This document shows, piece by piece, positions 1 through 13,600 of a stretch of DNA of 64,000 nucleotides. The notes under the pieces were generated by a model. It searched no databases and was not told the origin of the DNA. It worked only from the letters and a program-made list of their open reading frames with translations. The stretch is from Pomacea canaliculata (lineage: Eukaryota > Mollusca > Gastropoda > Architaenioglossa > Ampullariidae): positions 16,916,725 through 16,980,724 of the forward strand of contig NC_037593.1 of the NCBI RefSeq assembly GCF_003073045.1, given 5' to 3'. The first letter of the stretch is position 1, and each line of letters begins with the position of its first letter. Position numbers and translations under genes: made by a program.

Positions 1-79
1 GAGATGTTCACCCACACACAGGTTGCGAGTAAACCAATGTCCAATCCTTTCTAAATGGATTCGAAATAGAGCATGCGCC

Positions 80-118
80 TTCGTAAGCGTGATTATACGC
101 TATATAAATCACACATTA

Positions 119-178
<60 letters not shown>
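80..178 (+). mobile_element. Retroposon 3' tail with long (ATT)n
   Basis: TTATACGCTATATAAATCAC, then ATTATTTTTT and about 18 ATT units. Same tail type as the other copies in the window. The element body, if present, is left of or at the window edge. Confidence 0.6.
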
Positions 179-3100
179 TAGATTCTAATATAAACACCAA
201 CGACTCGATTTTTTGAAGGTATTCAATCAACTAACCAGTCCCCCAAATGCTACTGTGTCCAACCCACAGCTTGGAAAACGCGATTTCTTTGTGTACAATG
301 TTAACGGTCTTCTGTAATAAATTCAGGGAAGTCAAATAAAACACCAGCAGTCGTACACCTGTCATTCCTTCAATCCCCAACTTCCAAACAATTACTTGCC
401 TAACGGTCCTTCTTGACCGAGCAAATGTTAAGTTTGGCCAAGTTGTATGTGAATGTCAGTGGGCGAACTGTTGAGGCAATGGAACTTTGATGAACATGTC
501 GACACTTGTTTACCAATACTAATTTGAAGGTCTGGCGCATTGCCCGGTTAAGGACATACTTTACTGCGTTCCCTTAGAGAAAATGTCACTACCTATACTA
601 CACCTGTACTTTTAAATCTTCCTTTTTTTTATTACAACCTATTTTCCTGAATATAAAGAGATTGGTGCAGATTAGAAACAAGGTACATGTACTTCTTTAC
701 CCTGACAACTTTAAAAAAATGAAGCTCGAATGGCTGCCGTAACGCTTGTTCACTGGTCTATACAAACATATCGGATATGAAGGTGACAGAGTTAATGAGC
801 TTGTAAATCTGAAGCTACTGTTGTTGTTATTTATAATTATTAAAATGAGATTGAAATACACAGGTTTTATAATTGTGGTCATTCAACCCAAGACCCGACA
901 TATTTCAAGTGGAATCATGTTCCATGCACTGGCAAGTCATCACTAATAGCAAAACATTGTTCACAGCAACAACAAAACATCCGTTTGTTGTCTTTTCAAC
1001 TGGTGGCAGTGACTTCACCCTAATGGCTCTAAAGAGGAGTCACAAACGGTTCAAACTACAGTGGGGGGATCGCAAGAGCACTGTTATACTCGACTTTCCG
1101 AGATATTCGGATAGGGAGATGGGGTAGAGAGGTGTTATTGCTGACTTATACACTCGGCCCAATGTAGCCACGAAAACACTTTACAGTGAAAGACAGTGTG
1201 AAGGTGAGTGGTGCAGAGTGAGTCAGAGTAAAATAACAACATCCGGAACTGCGGTCTTTCTGGCTCATCAACTTTCCTCTCGTTCCTCTTGTAAATATTT
1301 ATTGCTGAAGCGGTAAGATCGAGGTTTCCTTTTCCTGGTCCTCCCCCTACCCTCTTTTTTTTTTTGACTGTTCTTCGCAGAAGGTGGAGAAAGGTGACAC
1401 AGTGCTGGGGCGATCCAGGACCCTGCGGTAAACAAACCGGGCACACACCTAGAGCTGCAGATGCTATCATGCTGGAGGAATATATCCTGCGAACCAGGAT
1501 GATAGGTCAACGGCGGTGACGTCAGCTCTTGGATTCCGTTAGTCTGCTAGCGGTTGTTGCACTTCTGCATTGCCAACCCTTAAAAAAAAAAGGCACGAAC
1601 AAAGTTGTTTATGCAGGGTGCGTGCACAGACCTGGGTGCGAGAAGAACTTAAAAAGATGCGGTGTTTATCCGTAGCCCTCGGCAAGTCTGTGGCTTCAGC
1701 GGCCAGCGCGTGATGCCACCAGGCTCAACTTCCTCTGCCTAATCGGCAGTAATTTCGCCGACAGAGATAAACTTCTAGACGAAATATGATGCTTCCTTAA
1801 CTTTCGCCATATCCACCCTAGGAATATGATGTGCCAGCGTGTTTTATGTGTCGCGGAGATGGGGGAAAACGGTGGGGAGATGACAGACATTTAGTTTCAA
1901 AAAAAAAAAAATTCAACGGCTTGCACGTGTGCACTTGAAAATACAATAGAGGAAAAAAATCCTTTATTTGAGGTAGGTGAGCGAATGGTGCCGTTCTTCT
2001 GAACAAGCGTAATGCTTTCAGTTAATTCGTACGAGTCGAGTCTGAGAACATCTTTTCCTGTCAAACTTGAAGCCAACCATAACGTTTTCAATGGCATTGA
2101 AAGATACAATGCTAACAAAAAGTTGCAGCACTCAACTGCACACCTGTCTTGTAGGTAAGGGACAGGCTGGTTGGTATTTAATGCCGTGTCAACAACGGAG
2201 GCAGCATATGCGCCATTGGGTGGTTTTGAAGGCAGTCAGTAGGTGGCGTGGCATCATCCTCGGTCCACACAACCCACGCCTATGTCTCGGTCAGCTCGAA
2301 GACTCCTCCCTGCAAAGCTCCATCTCAACCTTACGACTGTAGACTTAGGCAACTTTTTCACCATGCCCCGTCGACGCCGTAGGTCATATCCCTGATGGTG
2401 TTACCTGTGGACAGACGCCGGCCTCCTGGACCATAGCACCAGCCGACTGTTTGGGCGTTGGCCACCCAGCTAGAGGATAGCATCCAACCTGGTTCCAAGG
2501 GCATTTCCTTCGGCCCCCTCTCAATCAAGCCCATGCCTTTTTCGCTTGTTGTGAAGAGTTGCGACCTCACTGCTGCTGAATCACGCCCGCCCCTGGGTAG
2601 CCGAAGCACCCCGAGATAAACACCCTAAGCTCAAGTTTCCCACCGTCAGATGTATTCCTGTCACCTCTCAGATCGCAAATGCCGTTTCGGGTGGGTGTGT
2701 TTAATTATTAGGGCTTTATTATTATTAACCCTACCAGTCCAGTGAAGAGAATGTTTGTAGCAGCTTACATGACTTACAGCACAAGCTGTCCATTGTGCAG
2801 AAAGTTCCCGCTGTCACTTTAAAATAAATCTTCCTTTCGCTAGAACCCCTGCCCTATCATCTAGCCTTATCGCCTCTAAAAAGAACGATTTCCGTTAGTG
2901 AAACAATGCGCCGTTGTGCACAGAATGTCTGAATTTGGGGTCCACTTTCAAAGGTCGCCAACGGCAAGTTCTTTTCGTTGCGGGAATAGCATTGGTGGTG
3001 AAACACAAGGCCTCTACACAGTTTCTTTGATCACGCGCAGGTTCTCGGAGAAAGGCCCGAAATCCATGGTGCATTTGTTCCGGCCGGTCACACAGCGGCA

Positions 3101-4650
3101 CTATGACCCTGGTGGGGTCATAACCGGATAATGGCGGAAAGGGGGAGGTATGATGTCAGACTGTTCATTGTTCTACGGGTATGCACTGTCGAGTGAGCTT
3201 TCGCAGGCGTACCAAGGGCAGCGCCTAATTTCGAAACAAGTCCCTGACGCATACGTCTACTGCGTACATCATTAAGATTTCTGCGTGAACTCTACTGGTA
3301 TTATGGTATTACTACAGAGTAGGGCACCTAAAAGTAGCCCACATCGTCCAAGCATATTAAAGCAGGAGGGTTTCTGTATATCTTGTCTTTGTTTTTTTAC
3401 TATGCTTAATTTATTTCAGGTCATTCGTTCATTTTTTTTTTTGGTAGTATATAGACCAACATGAATGCACGCACATACAAATAACAACGAGAAACTGGTG
3501 CGTTAATAACCAATCGCTTAAATCATCAAGCTCAAAAGATCAATATAAACTGGCAGAGCACAAAACCCTCTCACACGCTGCTTACACTAGGAACAAGTTG
3601 GTGTGAGAAGTGCGGGGGATGGAGGAGAAGAGCTGAAGCAGTGATGATGTGTAAAGTCTCCGCCCTGTGGGCGTATTTTCAGGCAACATCCATGGACCGT
3701 TAGCATACTCAGCACCTGGTGCTTTACAACAGCATCAAAGCATTTTCCCGTCGCAAGCACAACTTTTAATCCTTGCACACACGTTACCTACATAATACCA
3801 ACAATGCTGCTAACCTTTCATGTAACACAAGGGGCCAAATGTGGTGGCTTTCCATTTCATGTCCCCATCTCTTTTAGCATCTACCTGACCCTTCCTGCAA
3901 TGTCTTCTAAGATACTGCACCAACTGATCATTCTGTCCCCACAGTATCTCACTATGTCCTGCTTTCTCCCAGATTTCAATAAAGAACACAGCCATTTCAT
4001 TACACATATCCAATGCTACATGCTTAATTATTCTGGGTACACAATGTTTTGCTGGAACTCTAAGCCAGAAAGTCAAAGCTTTTAGAGACATTAATTCTGT
4101 CATCATAGATGCGGCAAACAAATCTGAAAGCTATATCAGTGTGTAAGGACTGCTAGTGTTTGCTCAGATAAATAGCAGCACTATACCAGACCTGTCCTGT
4201 CTCCTACCAATGGACGTGGTACCAGCCAATACGCTGGCTATAAACCCAGCCAGCACAGGACATGGGTGGAAAAAATTCTTAAAAACAAAACATAACAAAG
4301 AACGTGCTCCCCCCCACACACATGCTTTCCGAAAAAAAAAAAAAATGTCCAACAGATTCAGGATAAAGGATTTACGCCTGTCACCAAGATTTTGCCATGG
4401 AACACTTCATTCATGCTCAACTGCAACATTACAAAAACTGCCATCACTTGGCTAATCATGCCAACCCCCAAAAGATGTACAAAAGGGAGATAAGAAAAAT
4501 TGTCCAATGCCACTCGCATTGCATTCAATTCGAAGCCTAAATGACAGACCAATGTTTTCACGGTGCTTCCACTCAAATGTAAAGATGGCAATGATCACAA
4601 AATATTCCTCTCTGAAATACATGTGCATGGAAATAGCCACCATCCAGTCT
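179..4650. other. No recognised gene; includes likely CAND1 3' UTR
   Basis: Short random frames only. Downstream of the CAND1 stop (minus) there are possible polyA hexamers ATTAAA at 3765-3770 and AATAAA at 3410-3415, so the 3' UTR may reach about 0.9-1.2 kb; which one is used cannot be told. A GC-richer patch at 2150-2640 is open on both strands but matches nothing I know. Confidence 0.45.
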
Positions 4651-7600
4651 TCAGCTAGTATCCATCGAGATGATGTCAGAGGAGTTGCTCAAGGCGTCTC
4701 TCTGGATGCTGTCAAACATTGCTGTCAGCTCAACACTGGCTTTGATTTGTGTCAAGAAGTCATTCATCTGAGGGCTCTTGTCTGCAACAAATTGCACCAA
4801 CCACCACTTGAGATAATTTTCCCAGATTTTAGTAAACTACCACCTGCTGTTATTTAGCTGTCATTATTATGCTGCTTCAAAGAAATAAACACATAACTTG
4901 AAGAGTTAAGCGAGGGTGGTGATCATCAATTATTTTGCGATGTGCGATTAAGCCAGTCTATGGAAATCGTAGAAAGCAAGAAGAGTTCAACTGCGAAGTT
5001 AAAAACAGGTTTGAAACACTGGAGGGACTCCTGGAAGAAACAGTGGCCAACCACTGGACAGAATTACAAGATGTGGAAGACTGCCTGCACACATGTTCTG
5101 GGGAAAAAAGGAAAACAGCTCAAGGAATGGCTGACTTTAGGGACCTGGAAATAGAGGAAAGGAAAGAGCTGAAGCAGAAGATCATAATAGGATCAAGAAG
5201 AAGAAGAAGCAAAAATGATTCTTCATGGCTCTGGACTTACCAGCATCTGGAATACTAAGCAGTGCTGCCACTGCTCGCAGTGCTGATCGCTTGAGTTCAT
5301 CTTGCTTCTCAAACTCCTGTTTGACAGAGTGTGCCTTGACTTTGGTGGTACAAGTAGCTCTTAAAGGCTCTACCAGGCGATCGAGACCTGAAAATGGCGT
5401 GGAGCAAGAATTTTTTAGAAGTGACACATTCATACTGTGTATCATTGTGCAAGGCAGAAATAAATATCGGAAAAAAATACTGTCACATTCTGGACGTATA
5501 CAGTAAGTTAAAAAGTGTGATTATCTTTCTTTAAGTTTCATATTTGTATGTTTGCAGATTTTGGAAGTAGTTTAGATTTTGCAAGACATTGGCAATGCTG
5601 AATGGATAAAAGGGCACACATGAAACACATGTTCAAAAGATTTAACCCATCTCCAAAACACACACATGCATGCGCACGCAAACACATACACTTACGTTGC
5701 AGTACGGCACTGGGACACAAGTGTGCCAAGCGTACCAGCATGAGATATGTTAACATTTTGATGTCATAGTGGTCTTTTAGACCATCTTCCACATGCTGAA
5801 GAAACTCGAACACATCCAGTCGATCAAGGCAAGAATCCAGCAGAGTGTACATGCATTCAAATGCAGCCTGAGCAAAAGAACAAGCAGAAAAACCAGTCTT
5901 CAGAAAAGACAAAAAATATGTGCTCAAGTAAATGTGAATGTGTCTATATACATATGTGCAATTCGAGACAGTGTGTGTGTTTTATGCAAATGTATAAGCA
6001 TGTATGAGTGTGGTACCACTTGCAGGTGTGTGTGAAAATTTAAAGCTAGATGAAAATTTAAATCACTTGACATTTAAGACAACTGAATCTTCATCTTAAA
6101 AACTGGGCAGAAAATAAAATTTTCAAGTAAAAATTAATGCTACACTGCTTTCAGGATAGTTCTATATACTTTTTATATCACTGCATTTTCTTTACTCACA
6201 ATGACTGTTCTGAAAAGCTCAAAACCCATCTCTAAATACTTTTCTGGCAAAAATGTTCAGATGCCCAGTCATCTTAAGTCTAAAGATGAACAGCCATATA
6301 TACCTTCCTAATGTCAAGGCCATCGTCCAGTGTGTGCTTGAAGGGTCCCATTTCAACTTCTCGTATTAGCTCCTTCTGCAAGTAACACACATCTGAAATT
6401 AGCCTCAGAATACTCTGGTCACTGATAGCAAAATCTTTTTTTTTTCCCTGTCATCATATGGCATTGCTTTTAATGTCACAAACTACTGCATATCAACACA
6501 ACTTAAGGAAACAATACTCAAATGCTAGTGGTTTGCAGAATGGATAAGGACCACTCAAGTGGGAAATGAATGCGTACAAATTCACTACACCAAATAAGCC
6601 ACCTTCACTCACTGACACTCACATGCATGCACACGAACACACGAACGCACACACACACACACGCAGTCCCATACATCCATACATTAAGTGATGTTTATCC
6701 AAGAAATCTAACATCTATGCATGTCACATACCCTAACTTTTGTTTCGTTATATAAGTGTGGCAAGACCGAGTCTAGCAGGTCACGTATGAGGCTTGGCTT
6801 GTTGTGGGCGGCAGAGTTGAAAGTCACAAGGGCAACTCTGCGTACATTGAGGTCTGGGTCTTGCAAGGTTTTCAAAAAGTCGCCAATGCAAGTCTTCAGC
6901 AAGGGATCCACTGCTTGGGGCTGCAGATAGATAGATTGTGATGCTCAAAACAGACACAGTAGCATTTTTTTTTTTTCTGGCACACGTCATATTTTCTGAA
7001 ATTCCTGTTTATATAGATCATTTTCATTTTAAGGAGAAAGGGTTACAGTTTTACAAACAGCTTGCAGCTTGCTCAGACATGGACTGCATGTCCTGCATGT
7101 TTCTAGTTGCAAAGATCCAAAACTGTTGAAATGCCGGTCAGGGGAGGAAAGACAAAAGAATAAGTGGCATGCCTGGTCCGATATGGTAAATTTGATGGCT
7201 GTTACAACTGTTGAACGAGTGAGGGGTGACTCATCCGACAGGTGCTGCTGCAGATTGCGAAGAAGTGTTGCAGGATCAATAAGAGTCAGCTTGCCTAGGC
7301 ACTCAGCAACAACATTTCGTGTACCTTCCTCTGGACATTCACAGTTATGAAAAAGCATATTCCTGCAACATAAGAATCAAAACAGCACCGCTCTCCTATT
7401 ATTCTTCATTAGTGGATTTGAAGAATTTCACCAACTAATGTCAAACACTAATGATAAAACTTTTCTTTGATCTGTTACTAAATTTGGATTAGCCTATGAC
7501 CATTACTTTCAGGTTTGTTATAATCTAGCCACAATGTTGTTTAAGAGTGTGATGCTGTGCTATATAAGCATATTACTGCTGCTATACTTCTAGTTTTATG

Positions 7601-10600
7601 AGTGTAAAAATCAAAGAAAATTCATGTTGAAATGCTTAAAAACACTAGTCAGCTCATCCAGACCACAGAAAATATAGCTGCGTAAAGCAGGGCTATTTAC
7701 AAGTCCCCAGAATAAGTGCACTATTCAAATTAAACAGTACATCAAGTAAAAAACAGCCTAATATGCAAAGGTCATAAAAATTAAAGAGGAAGGGGAAAGT
7801 TTTCCCATTTTCTTGCATAAATCCATCTAACTTACCAGATAGTCTGAATGTAGGACTTGAGGATTTCCACCCCTGTTAGTGAACTTGACTCACAACTGAT
7901 AATCTACCAAATAAAATTCAGAACCATAAATTAAAAAGTAATTTAATTCATAATGTTGCAGTATTGACTGAAAAATATTAACTGTAATTTTATCATTTTT
8001 TTTAAAGTTTACTTGTCTTAGGAAAAAGTTTTCTTATCTAAGGATGACTAAAAAGCTGCTTTGACAGTAATAACACAAAAAGAGAAGTGATAAAAAGAAA
8101 TTCACTTTCATGTTGCTATATGCTAGCTCTGCATATCAATTCACATTGGAAAATTTCTTTCAAAAACAGAATACAGCCTTGCCTCTTTGAGTGAGTGAAG
8201 CAGAAGATACTGTCGCTTAGGCTGGTTTTCCACTTCCTGTAAGACAAATGGGAGGAACTTTGGCAAGTTGCCCACACTCACATTGCCTGAAACCGAAATC
8301 AGTATTGCGTACATTTAGTCTCAATAAAATCAAGTAATACTACTTAAAAGAAATATGCATTGTACCAAATGGTGGGAATATTGCAAAGAGATCAGTTTCA
8401 TCAAGCAATGACATAAAAAAATTCTAAGAGAAAATGTATGTCGACCTCGTATCTGTCCGCAGAGTCAGCTTGACTCTCTGCAGTCACCAGAAGGCCATGG
8501 TGTTATAGGAGACACAAGGGACCGTCACTTGACTTTCAATGTGACAGTGTATCTGGTCTCCTTATTCTTTTTTCTTTCAGTCTTTGTGTGTCTAGTTCTT
8601 TGTCCTATATTTTGTTGCCAAGAACTGACATCATGCATCTGATCTTAGACTCGCCATTTCTGGTGACTAGAGCCGGAAAATTCTAAGCTACCCTCTGGAA
8701 ACATCCCAAAAACAATGCCAAGGTAGGTACCTGCATCCTTCAGCAATATCCCCAGTTACCTCCTAGTCTACTAACAAGGAATAAAAAAAATTATTTAATA
8801 GCTTCCATCACCTTTCTTGATCTCTGTGCTTGCCTGTGCCTACACAAATACAGCTGCAGACTGACTGCTGTAAGTTAAATCCTAATAATGGCCAAATACA
8901 ATCTGCTTGCAAAAATATGATAAAAAAAAACTGAAAGGATTTTAAAACTTAAAATACTAATCTGGAAGCTGCAAAATGATGCCTGATGACCTGAAAATCT
9001 TTTATCCCATACCACAATCAAATGAGAGTGAAAGAGAGTTGTTCTGTGTGGGTGTGGTTCATGCTGATCTGTATAATGGATATGATAATGTGATGGTCTG
9101 TGCGGGTGTAATTAGTTTGGAGCTTTCCAGACTACTTAATAGTCCCTTAAAACAAATAATATCGTACTATACTGTAAAGAAACCAGCCAATCTAATCTGA
9201 TGTTCCAGATGTCCATCCATACCTAATGCATATGAAGCAGCTGACTTTACTTCTTCATTTGGTGATGCAAATGACTCCAGAATAACGTTCTGTATTTCTC
9301 CATGGCTGCTTAAATCTCTGCATAATAAGAATTAATATTAAAGCACAAAAAGAATTTTCAGTTTTTAGATTACAGATTATTGTTTGTTCAGATCCGAATT
9401 GAATGTTTAGTGACCTGTCTGGCCTATAACGTGCAATAAATACTGGATTTGTGCCGAGAGGCAGCAGATCTCTCACTGTGATAAATCAAAGCACAAAGCA
9501 CATATTTTTTCCCCCCAGAAACAAAACAATCACAAAACAACGGCAATACTTACACATGCTTGCCTATCTCTCCAAGGGCCAATAAGGCAAAAATGACAAT
9601 AGACTCTGAAGATGCTGGATTCTGGAAATTTAAAACGAAAAAAATTCATTACGATATCTTTGAAAAGAAATTTCAGTAGGCACAAAGAAAAAAAATCAAG
9701 CCATATATGACAATATAGATCTTTAAGAACTGATCTGAGGGTCCAAAGCAAAGATCTGGTATTACTCATCAGATGAAAAAAATAGGATGTTGCAATACAA
9801 TAAAGCCTAACCTTGATGTCGCTGACGAACTGGTTAACCACCTTCACGGCCTCTCCTGTGTTCATGATTGTAAGTGCTGCAACACACTTGGCAATGGAGT
9901 GGAATGCCTGTAACATTTAAAGAAAAAATAATCATGAGGTAAAAAAGTTAAATATAACAAACACAAAAATAATAAAATTTCATCACACTGGGCTTTTATT
10001 TCATGACACAAAAACTCACTGAATAAAAACACATCTTTGTCATTCCCACAGAGATTGGCAATGTCTTCTATATCCAGATTTTGTCTCGTATAGTGTTTTG
10101 CGAGGACATTAAAAATTATAAATGTAATTTACTGCCAAAGTAATCTATGTCACTCTAATGACGAGCTTAAATTTTCTATTCATTCTAAGCTGAACTTCTC
10201 CCTCACAGTCCTCACACAGTGGAGTTGATAGAAAAGTAACATTTGCCTCATGGCAGGTTTATTGTGAACTCGGGGTGCTAATGCTCATGACTGAGGTTTG
10301 GCCTTGAACAGCTCACACTATTAACAAATCCGTAACAATCTTCAATGTCTTACCTGTTTGTGAACTGAGAAAGAGGGTCCTGTAGGCTGCTGCATGGGTC
10401 TTGCATTGTAGATAGGCGTCAGGAACATCTGCAAAAGAGGCAGGTGTTTCCCAGGTAACTCACAAGAGCATGACACTGTTCTGAATCTAGAGCTGTGCTC
10501 TTACCACAAAGCATACATAAATATGTAACAAAACAAAACGTGTATTCAATCTCAGCCACATAAGTATCCCTATTATTTCACCAAAACTAAATTGCATGCA

Positions 10601-13600
10601 CCTTTTCTACCCTTACATACACATGCAAAACTGTCTTAAAAAGCTGCTTTGAAAGTTGTCTTGAGTTTTAACAAAAACTATGTCCCTCCCACCCTCCAAA
10701 CTAACGACAGCCCATGTAGTAAAACAGTTGTTCACAGGAGTCCAGCTGCCACCAAGCTTTCAACTTGTCAGTGAATGCAAATTTTAAATAACCACCTGAA
10801 GGAGGTCCCGAAAACCCAGCTTGGGCAGGTCAAGTCTGACAATAGCCTGCACAAACTCCAGCAGTGCCTGGAGAGCGCCACCTTGAAGCAAAGGTGACTG
10901 CACCAGCAATAGTATCATGGGCATGACGTCTGCATGCAGGTTACTCATGCTGCTTTTGCTGACAGCACACAATGATGTCAGCAGGTTCATGGTCAGCTGC
11001 CAACCAGTCAAAACAAAAAAATAAATGTAACAGTGGTGCTGCAACAGTTTTTATTAAGGTATTTTTATGACACTCACATAATCTCAACCTTTTACAACAT
11101 ATTTACAAGTTTTAAATTAAATAGCAAAAATGCACAATACTACTTACTTGTGAGACATGAAGATCGTTTTCACTAATAAGAGGAGGCATCTCTTTCATAA
11201 TGTCACTAATCATTGCCTTCGTCAACCCTGATCCTATCAAAATAGGAACAAAATAAAATTCATTAGTTTCCATTAAGCATCCAATGCATGTAGCAGAAAT
11301 GGACAAGAAAAAAAAAAAGTTGCTCACAACTCAATTTCTTAGTAACAGAACTTTCTTAAAACTTGAGAAACCTCAATTATCATGCCAGGAAAGAAAAAGG
11401 AGGGAGAACAAGCCCACAAAAAGAAACTAAAGAAAGAAGCAGCATACTGAGGACAGTTCAAAGAAAAGAGGAACTAGATGAGGTAAAAGAAAAGAGAAGA
11501 AAAGTAGAGGGCAAGGAAGACAAAGCAATGACTGCAATCAAACTTACCATAGTTCTGGACAAGCACATCAAGGCACTGTAATGTAGACAACTTGAGGGCT
11601 CGCTGATTCTTCCTTAAGAATGATGCTAGAATGGGCACTCCTTCTGTCTATAAATTCAATTATCCACTGTAGCCATTGATAAACATCTTTTTTTAAAAAG
11701 AAAATTTTCCTTCAAAATTAATAATAGTTTTGGGACTGAACTTAAGCTCTCTAATCTTACCTTAAAATGCCCATTGGTATTGGTAAATGCCAAGAGAGGG
11801 AAAAAAGCACATGAAGAAAAAAAAAGCACTTAAAATTATAAAACCACAAATTTAACTTTTTCTAATTTTTAGATTTGTCTTGCAAGAAAATAATCAGAAA
11901 GATAAATTCACAAAGTATGTAAGATCCCCAAAACCCTAATACATGTCCCTTGTTTATACCAAACAAAAACAACAAAAAAGCTGCACCACTCACCAGAATT
12001 GGCTTGATGTCAATATTTAAAGGAGAGCTGTAACAAGCCCAAGCAATAAAAAAAATCAACCTCATTTGTTTTTTTTTATGTAGTAGATGAGAGGGGGGAG
12101 GGGTAATATAATGTTCTAAAATTAACATTCTTAGCATGATTGGCCCCAATCATGGTTTTGCCAGCAGAGCGCTTTGAGCCACAAACGTGGCTCTGTTTAT
12201 TTGACCCAAGAAAAGCTCTCCTGTTGGTTGATACAGTAAAAAAAAAAAATACTTATCAGAAAGTTTGTTTCTATTCTCAGGTCATATTCCTGCAGTTTTG
12301 GAGACATTTTCAATCGATTCTGAGCAATTTTGGGATTTTTTTCCCCTTGAAAAGAATGTGTAGCTCATTGAGTGATTTCCCCGAGAATGACTTTGTTGGT
12401 GACGCTAGCGAAAAATATGGTGTTGAAAATGACTATGCTAATGATTTTAACATATATGAGCCTGTCTGTTTTCTTCTAATTAATGGAGAATGGTCTTTGC
12501 CAATTATTTTGATGAAGGCAGGTAGCCCATATAGATGCATTGGTTTTTATTTTCTTTTAATGGTAAACTGAATTTTCTTGGAATACTGCTTTCATCAGAG
12601 TGAAAGTAGAAAATTTTCGTTACTTTTATTGCAAACTTCAAGTTTTCTCTTTCCCAAAATTGTATTGTTTCTTGGTCTAATGCTTACATGAGAGCAGCAA
12701 CAATAAAAACAAACATCACCCACTGTCATCTTCAATTAAACACCATTGCTTTAGTACGTACTTATACTTTTATGCAGTGCTAAGAGGGTTGAAAAAGCTA
12801 CCACTTAAGTTTCCCCTAAAACAGAGCTGGGAAAAAAGCCCAAGAATAACAAAATCTGGCTACAAAATGAACATCATTTGTCTTATGTAGGAGATTGTAT
12901 CATATCTCTTAAAACCATTTATAACTGTACAGATTATGAAGTTTTAAATATGATTTTGATCACAAATGATGACTAAAAAGGTACTTGCAGCATTAACTTA
13001 AACCAACTCTAAAATCAATACTTGTTCTTCCACCAAACACTTTCTACATTTTGATACCTGACTGACTGCAATATTTTGAGCTTATAAAATTTAAATCATT
13101 AGCATCTAGCGTCCAGCAGAAATTCATCCCTTTTTTTAATCGTTTAAGTACCTGGCAACAAGGGTGAGAGCTTTCACAGTTGTCAAGCGAGTGATTTCAT
13201 TTTTCAGCCTCTCCAAAAACAATGGAAGGCACTCAGAAAGTTCCACTGACAAACAGTCCCCTAGGTTACTGACAATCTGTCCCCTGTTTCCCGCAGAGAA
13301 GGAGAGAGAAAAAAGTGATAGTTAATGTATCTTGCAGCACTTCTGCGCTACAGATGATAATAAAATTTGTAAGAGCACATTTCCATATGTGGAGGTGAGC
13401 ATAATGCACTATAGACTACAAACGAACTGATAGTTAACCATACAACAAAGAAACATAAACATCAAGCAGATGACATCATGGCAAACATATACGACAATGA
13501 AAACAAATTCCTGTAGAAAATAATTAAACATTCACCAAACAAAATATCTGCAATTAAAGCACTTTACATTGCATTTACAAATACATATCGTTTATTATTT

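Noticed and set aside
3810..4121. 103-codon minus frame downstream of the CAND1 stop
   Set aside because: No domain, no acceptor in phase; more likely 3' UTR.
12140..12571. 143-codon plus-strand frame in a CAND1 intron
   Set aside because: AT-rich, no domain, no splice context; likely chance.
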